Source of the DNA: Oasisia sp. SBJ-2009
Lineage: Eukaryota; Annelida; Polychaeta; Sabellida; Siboglinidae
NCBI GenBank assembly: GCA_964017155.1
Contig: OZ024857.1
Coordinates: 30,515,726-30,579,725, forward strand
Reading direction: 5' to 3'
DNA: 64,000 nt
Shown here: positions 58,038-64,000 of the stretch, piece after piece
Position numbering within the stretch: the stretch's first letter is position 1
Layout: each line of letters starts with the position of its first letter
Notes under the pieces: generated by a model
What the model was told of the DNA's origin: nothing
Seen by the model: the letters and a program-made list of their open reading frames with translations, nothing else
The model's database searches: none
Translations under genes and position numbers: made by a program

Positions 58038-58523
58038 CTAAATTTGTCCGTCACAGTCATCGGCATACTGAAGGTCTATAACGACAGTCTTCATCACTTT
58101 TAGGTTGGCCTTGAGACGACTCAAGTTGCAAAGTCTCCCATCGAGCCGGTAATCATTTTCAACTTCACGCAGAAGAGGGTCTCGCGGACATGAGTATGGC
58201 ACACACATTGGTAGGTATGAAAGAGGGTTGGTGCAATAACGCATTCCTGCTTCATCCCTGTGAAAGGCTTTATTTTCAGTCCCGTTGATGAGGGCAGTTG
58301 CTGTCATCTTGTCGTGGAGAAGTCTCAAGATTGTGATGAAGTTGGCAGGGCACCCAAATCTAGACAAAGCTTTCCAGAGAGCTTCACGACTGATGGAGTC
58401 GAAGGCCTTAGGCAAGTCAATGAAAGCCATGTATAGATCCGTTTTTGTTACCGACATTTCTCTTGAATTTGTTGGGCTACAGAGATCATGTCCGTGGTTA
58501 CTTGAGATGATGTAAAGCCACAC
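58038..58523 (-). pseudogene. LINE reverse transcriptase fragment
   Basis: On the minus strand: KTDLYMAFIDLPKAFDSISR (RT motif A, with AFIDLxKAFD), ALWKALSRFGCPANF, ILRLLHDKMTATALINGTE, LDGRLCNLSRLKANLKV, and VIDLQYADDCDG (motif C, YADD). It is a non-LTR retrotransposon RT; clade not assigned. The segment between motifs A and C lacks the usual GVKQGC block (here DEAGMRYCTNPLSYL), so this copy is inactive. Ends truncated; no endonuclease domain seen. Confidence 0.8.
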
Positions 58524-58566
58524 TGGCTTTCGGATAGTATTTCTTCTGTCAGCGGTTCAGAAGACC

Positions 58567-58665
58567 ATGGCAAGGCGGCACGGCGGCACGACGGCACGGC
58601 TCACGACGACACGGCGGCACGGCGGCACGGCGGCACGGCGGCACGGCGGCTCGGCGGCACGGACG
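58567..58665 (+). repeat. (GGCGGCAC)n GC-rich short tandem repeat
   Basis: CGGCACGGCGGCACGACGGC-like units over about 100 bp, unusually GC-rich for this region. Confidence 0.9.
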
Positions 58666-60547
58666 GAGAGCGAGCGTATACCTAAATGTATTCTTCCACC
58701 AACATAGAAGGATGCCAATGAAACATCCATAAAGTAAAACGACATCGTAAATAGTGTACCTCTCACGCATACGCCCCTGGGCTGATCGTCTGACTAGAAG
58801 GGATCTTTGTCAATGGTGGAGTCCCTTAAGCCTGTCACGAATTCTAAAGAAAAAACACGAAAATAGTGTTTAAACATTTTCGACACGTTGCGTTCAAGTA
58901 CGAATTGACAAATTGCCTACATATCCGTGATGATTAAAATGATTCCTATTCCAACTCAACGTCGATATTTCGATAACTGTTAATGTCTATCTGCTCCTGA
59001 TACCAGAAAGAATAAATCATGGCAAGATTTTTGGCGAGCCTCAGCCCTCAGGGAGGGTGGTAAAATTGCAGGTGTTGATATAAAAATGTTGGCTCGGTCA
59101 AAGTAAGGGATACTACGAGCATATTTGACATTGCTCTCACGCATTGTCAGCGTTAGGTCATATTTGATGTTGCTCTCACTCATTGTCAATGACAGGTTAT
59201 ACTTGATGTTGGTTAGGCAAAACCAAATCCAAACAACCAATTTGGACCACGCTTGCCTAAGACAAGTTGTCCGGCCTGGCTGCGTCAACCAAGCTGTCAG
59301 GCTTGTGTGTTCTACTTGTGTAATACAACGTGGCGACGGGCGATCTGCTGTTATAGAAGAACGGTTCACCGGCATATCCAGACATTTTCATTGAGGGAAC
59401 CATTTTTTGCACATGCAAAGTGACTCAAATTAACACGCGAGTACTGTCCAGTCCACCACGTGGCTATCACACTTGAGGGGGTGGTGGTGTTACCAGCTGC
59501 CACCATGGCGACCCCCTCCTAAATGTGCGCACGTGCCACGTTGCCGGGTTTGCTACATCAAGAAAACTGTTGCGTATGTTTGCGTTAACCAACCTATTGG
59601 ACTACCGAGTTGTTGGCCTTGGTGGTGTTACTTGTGTAGGCCTATGTGTGTAGATACAGGTGGTCAAGTCATGTTTCTGCAACCACAGACAAACCTGCCG
59701 TTGCGGCCACATACAATAAAGTTCTATTTAAATTATTTAGATCATCATTACAGTTCGTTCCAGAATTGCTGTGCAACCACGCATACGCTGTCACGTACAC
59801 AGTTGCATATTACAATATGTATGACACGTCTTTGAAGTAGAACAGTGCCATATTCTATCATTGGTACTTGAAGAACATGGAACGCTGACGGGACTACTGA
59901 ATAAGAAGGAGTTGTCAAACGTATTGTGGACACCAGGACAACCGACAGAAGATGCTCATTAACATTCAACATATCTACAACTGCTCAATCCGTATTCCAA
60001 GTGACACTTTTATTTTATTCTGGTAGTGCCTAGCAGGGCCTAGTAGAAACTCGCAACTGATGTCATCCTGTGCCATAATATAATTGCCAATATATGTCAT
60101 TAAATGGCGTGGTTAATTGCCTTGGCATCAAACTGCAGCAATGACTTTCACTAGCTGCTTCCGTGTTGAATCTCACCACCGCCACTCACAACCGCATGCA
60201 ACTATTCAACACGCCTTTGAAGCTCGTCATGCTAAACCGTCAAACTAAACCCCCGGCAATGTTGAGGCTTATTGAAATCTTCCATCTGCGCAGCAGCCAT
60301 CGATGAGGCTTACGAAGATTACATTTACAACCACCAGAGCCAGCTAATTTGTAAGTTCCATTTATCGAACGCACAACTGTGTGCCACACCACGAGATTCG
60401 CCTTTTCCTTGCAATTGTGTCACCTGTGTGTGACTTTGTAAGCGCACACAACACGCAATCACACACACGCACACACACAAACATGCACGCACAAACGCAC
60501 GCACAAACATGCACGCACAAACACGTACGCACGCACGCACGCACGCG

Positions 60548-60583
<36 letters not shown>

Positions 60584-61700
60584 TGCACCCACAAACGCGC
60601 AAAGCTGCCACCATTGAACCCATGAACTAGAAAAACTAGAAAGTTGCCTGTACATTTTAATATTCAAAACTGTTAGTTTTCCATAAATGCAACTTGTGAT
60701 TAGTTTTACGTTCATTTGCGTATTAAATATTCTGGACATACAACTATTGAATGACATATGTCTACATGTTATCGGTACCAACTGCATTCTGGTCATTTGG
60801 CTGACTGAGTGGAAGTAGATAACTCCATCTTGACTGATATCACAAATGATAAGTCATTGCATTGACCTAATTGCCCGTGTTTCTGGTTATAGCTGAATAA
60901 CCAAAGAACATCCCAATTAGGTGATTACGGTGAACCGGGTGAAAGTCACCAGTGATTCACCAAAATACATACAATACAAAACAACACAAACTCACAATAC
61001 AAATTCACATGACGTCAGAACCTCTTTGCCCACTTTTTATTTTGTGACAAATTTACAATTATTAATTATATCTTACCTTGGTCGTAGACCTGTAGCCTAA
61101 TATAAACGTAGAAGTGCAGTATGTGTAGACAAACTCTAAAATGGTTGTAAAGTTGTAACTGTAATCCTCGAATTGCATCCTTAAAAACTCACGGTTAATG
61201 GATAACTGCATAATTTTTTAACATTATGGGGATTTATGCATTTTTTTCGGGACGCAACTACTAATATTTGGCTCAATACATTGACATCAGTAATCAGTAT
61301 GTTATGTATTATTAGAGCTAATACTAGAGCCATGCGGGAAATGTTGATAACATTTGACATAAAAACGTTTTCTGAGCCTAAATTCCACAATCAGATAGTG
61401 CAGCAACCCAATAATCAGTAACGAACATACATGTATAAAAAGGTTCGATGCTTGTAAAATAGAACCTTTTCTTGGGCGTTTTTCTTGTCCTTGGTAATCG
61501 GTGGTGCCACCTAGTGGGTCACAAAATGACAAATGTGTGGATGCATCGACGCCGTTGCACACATATTGACAATATACGACTTTCACGTCAGGTATCAGAG
61601 TAACGAAGACTAGCAACGAAATCACTGCACAGTGGACGACGTGTGGTTATTGTTCACACTATAAAACTGAATTCACTACTAAAACTGGTTACTTTGCCCG
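58666..61700. other. Intergenic, no gene recognised
   Basis: Holds a diverged ~45-bp direct repeat (about 59118-59215, GGTCATATTTGA then TTGCTCTCAC), a (CA)n tract with GC variants (60455-60598), and a 9-bp hairpin AAAAGGTTC/GAACCTTTT (61438-61470). The ORFs at 59473 and 61302 are unrecognised. Confidence 0.45.
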
Positions 61701-61726
61701 GCTTTCGAATTTTCGCTCATCTTTCA

Positions 61727-61747
61727 TACTATCCCAGAATGCCTCGT
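61727..61747 (+). promoter_or_regulatory. Candidate ZNF143/Staf-type promoter motif
   Basis: ACTATCCCAGAATGCCTCG matches the core of the SBS promoter motif (CCCAGAATGC) bound by ZNF143/THAP11 in vertebrates. It lies 255-275 bp upstream of the PLCL start codon, a plausible core-promoter position. Confidence 0.35.
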
Positions 61748-62000
61748 ATTGCCTAGTCTATTTTCACTTATGGCGGAATAATCGTATCTGTATTATCTAT
61801 ATCAAGGTAGCATTTTAACTTTTGAGTTTTGTTTTATAGTGCTGAACATTCAACGCGTATATAAAATTAAATGCATCGCTTAGTCTCGGACATCTAGCGT
61901 CCTAACGTGAAACAGGTATCCGTAGAAGGTAGAAACCTGGACCCCCCTGCGATTCATTGACAGGTAATTGGACTCGTCCAGACCAGCTGAAAACGTCAAC

Positions 62001-62253
62001 ATGGCCGATGGAGAGGAAGCGGACGTAAATGCTGCGAAAACAAACCCTCCAAAGGATGACATTTTGGTTAATGGAGACGCGGACAATGCGAAAAATAATA
62101 ACTTACTGCAACCTAACGACGGTACAATGCCAGGTCAGGCGATGCCTCGTCGTAGTAGTCTTGTAAAAGATCAAAATCGGCGGGGGCAGAGCCAGGCTCC
62201 AAAGAAGACTGTGTCTTTCAGTTCGATGCCGAACGAGAAAACGGTTGTCAACG
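62001..62253 (+). CDS. PLCL/PRIP (phospholipase C-like, catalytically inactive) first coding exon, partial gene
   Basis: PRIP proteins bind Ins(1,4,5)P3 and act as scaffolds for PP1, PP2A and GABA-A receptor trafficking instead of hydrolysing PIP2. This exon encodes the first 84 residues and one base: MADGEEADVNAAKTNPPKDD, an acidic Asn-rich segment, then PRRSSLVKDQNRR and KKTVSFSSMPNEKTVVN. The RRSS-KD and KKTVSFSSMP blocks match PLCL1/2 just ahead of the PH domain. KTVSF fits the RVxF PP1-docking motif, and its Thr aligns with the regulatory Thr94 of PRIP-1. An in-frame TAA 33 nt upstream and the CAACATGG context support the start. Donor GTAAGT at 62254. The PH, EF-hand, X/Y and C2 domains must lie beyond the window. 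Confidence 0.85.
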
Positions 62254-63158
62254 GTAAGTTAAATTCTCGTTTTAATGACACTGTTTCAGGTTTGATAGTA
62301 TGCCAGTTTTGGCGATTAGTTTGTCATTTTAGCATTGCGTGGTTACTGTACATCCTGTTGCGAAAATGAAGTCACGTAAGGTATGTTTCCCTTTGAAGTT
62401 GAGTTTCGGAAAGGTACCGGCGCAATCACGTGGGTCGTGGCCATCAATTAACAGATGCCACCGGACAAGGGGTTGTCTCTGTCAGGGGTCTTGTCTGTGT
62501 GTTGACCGGGTCATAAAAGTGTTTTGTGTCTCAGCTGTATGGAAACTACTGCTCTGGTTAGACGCCGGTAGGTTGCCTCAGTAATTGATTTGATGGTAGT
62601 AATTTACTCCGTTGAAAGAGGCAAGACCGACATTGACATTAGCATTGCCACTGGTGATGATGGTGCCCTGGCTGAATCCAGGTACTGATAAGGATACGTC
62701 AATCTTAGATCACAAAATAGTAATCATTAAGACAGGATTGTACAGTGTGTTGTTTCATTGAAGAAAACTACCACAAAAAATGGCAGCTGACAGTTTGAAG
62801 TGAAAAAACTCTTTATAACTTTTATGCAAATTATTTTCCCGGCCCGTGTAAACAGCACAACGTTAACAGACACATTTAATAGTAATTTATGGTACTTGTC
62901 AGAAAATGGTGAATTAATAATAATACAGGATCCCCACTTGATTAATAACAGTATTACTAGACATAAAGTTCACAGTTAATTATGTACGTCATATGTTTCT
63001 TTAACCCACAATTTTGTGGCATCAATCTTAGCATTTACCATTTTATGCATTGTTTTCTTTAAACTGATGTTAATCAGTAGCTCTGTTGTACAGATACATA
63101 CATGTCATATTCTAGCCAAGAGAAACATTTTGAAACCAGAGATGTTAGCATTGCCAAT

Positions 63159-63215
63159 GCTAAAACCAAGTCATTTCTTCCCAATGCCATTGGGAAGAAA
63201 TTACTTGGTGTTAGC
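63159..63215. repeat. 28-bp foldback with one-base loop
   Basis: Arms 63159-63186 and 63188-63215 are complementary except for two mismatches. GCTAA...CCCAATG lies left and CATTGGG...TTAGC right. Confidence 0.88.
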
Positions 63216-63894
63216 TACTCTATGTGTGGCTTGTAATAGTAATTCAAGGTGTCTGTAATACTGTGTGCACTGGCTGACTTGTGTTATCAGCAGTAGTGAT
63301 CCAGATGTTGGGTGGTGGGACTGTGAATCTGTTGTCAGTGTTCTGCTCCCAATGGGAGAAGTAGGTGTTCATGCACAGACTTTTAACAGCTGATGATAAG
63401 TTTACCAGTTAATTTATATTTCATGGATTAGGTTCCTGACATGAGCAGTTTTTATTGCTCAATAATACTTGGATGAGCTGGGGAAATACAGAAGAGTAAA
63501 TTGTGATAGTAAAAGCAGATACTTTACTACCGGGTAGTTAAAAGTTGTTTATTTGTCAATAATGCAGTAGATTACAGTAAGCATGGTGGATACCAGGGTC
63601 AGTGCTAGGCTGGCCAGGTGTGATGACTGATAAATTACATTTACATACAAGATTTATCAATACGTTCCGTACCCAAAGCATCACATGTTGACACTTAATC
63701 CTTTCATCCAGTGAGATGTTCCATCAATATAACATGACCCGCCTCAGGCAGATGTCTACTGTCTAGTATGTTTTATACTCTGTTGCTGCTACCTGAAGAT
63801 TACACATACTGACAGCTACCAACGGTAGCTTCCAAGGCATGCATTGCTCAGACTAATGCAGTAAATGCACAACCCTTGTTGGAGAATTCTTTGA

Positions 63895-63970
63895 GTGTGT
63901 ATGTGTGCGCTGGTGTGTATGTGTGCACTGGTGTGTGTTGGTGTATGTGTGCATGCATATGTGAATGTGA
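63895..63970 (+). repeat. GT-rich imperfect microsatellite
   Basis: GTGTGTATGTGTGCGCTGGT-type units, imperfect. Confidence 0.8.
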
Positions 63971-64000
63971 ATGCACGTAAATTTGTGGAATACCAGAGTG

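Larger units (their letters stand above)
62254..64000 (+). other. PLCL intron 1 (start)
   Basis: No second exon found. Contains a 57-nt near-perfect foldback (63159-63215) and a (GTGTGTATGTGTGCACTG)-like run (63895-63970). Confidence 0.7.

Noticed and set aside
61968..62000. Extended PLCL N terminus starting at 61968
   Set aside because: It would need a TTG start; an in-frame TAA lies immediately before and the ATG at 62001 has a good context.
63159..63215. microRNA precursor
   Set aside because: The loop is one base, too short for a Dicer-type hairpin; better explained as an inverted duplication.

Overview
This is animal nuclear DNA: AT-rich, intron-rich, and full of microsatellites, minisatellites and decayed transposons. 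The protein similarities and the LINE/MULE/MITE mix suggest a marine lophotrochozoan, most likely a mollusc. That assignment is inference; no species marker is visible. Both recognisable host genes lie on the + strand.

The main content is one essentially complete gene, 13.5-45.1 kb: an invertebrate RIPOR (FAM65) orthologue, a RhoA-binding regulator of cell polarity. I placed 20 exons. All 19 introns are GT-AG, the phases agree at every junction, and the coding sum is 2832 nt (943 aa plus stop). Conserved blocks run from the Ser-rich N terminus (RSRSFS) through the coiled coil and the [10 protein letters not shown] core to the C-terminal helical repeats ([17 protein letters not shown]). A 3' UTR probably continues to an AATAAA at 47.88 kb. 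The second gene starts at 62.0 kb: first coding exon of a PLCL/PRIP (phospholipase C-related but catalytically inactive) protein, recognised by its KKTVSFSSMP block. It runs off the window.

Layout: 1-13.5 kb is non-coding, with a MITE-like element (2.0-2.8 kb) and minisatellites at 3.1-4.8 and 11.6-12.1 kb. 13.5-45.1 kb is RIPOR; its introns hold many tandem arrays, a 2.4 kb TTAA-flanked foldback transposon (25.5-27.9 kb) and a minisatellite split by two insertions (39.6-41.9 kb). 45.1-47.9 kb is the presumed 3' UTR. 47.9-61.7 kb is intergenic and transposon-rich: a broken copy of a multicopy protein family (51.2-53.1 kb), a Mutator-like transposase remnant (57.2-57.9 kb) and a LINE reverse transcriptase remnant on the minus strand (58.0-58.5 kb). 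61.7-64 kb is the PLCL promoter, first exon and start of intron 1.

The most unusual signal is that several RIPOR minisatellites are anchored on splice junctions. Their units carry a copy of the splice site plus adjacent exon sequence (acceptors of exons 2, 7 and 8; donors of exons 2 and 8). Exon 8 is bracketed by two different arrays, one copying its acceptor about 34 times and one copying its donor about 10 times. The acceptor array has a 42-bp unit and stays open in the exon's frame for about 1.1 kb, so upstream acceptor use could add 14-residue blocks to the protein.
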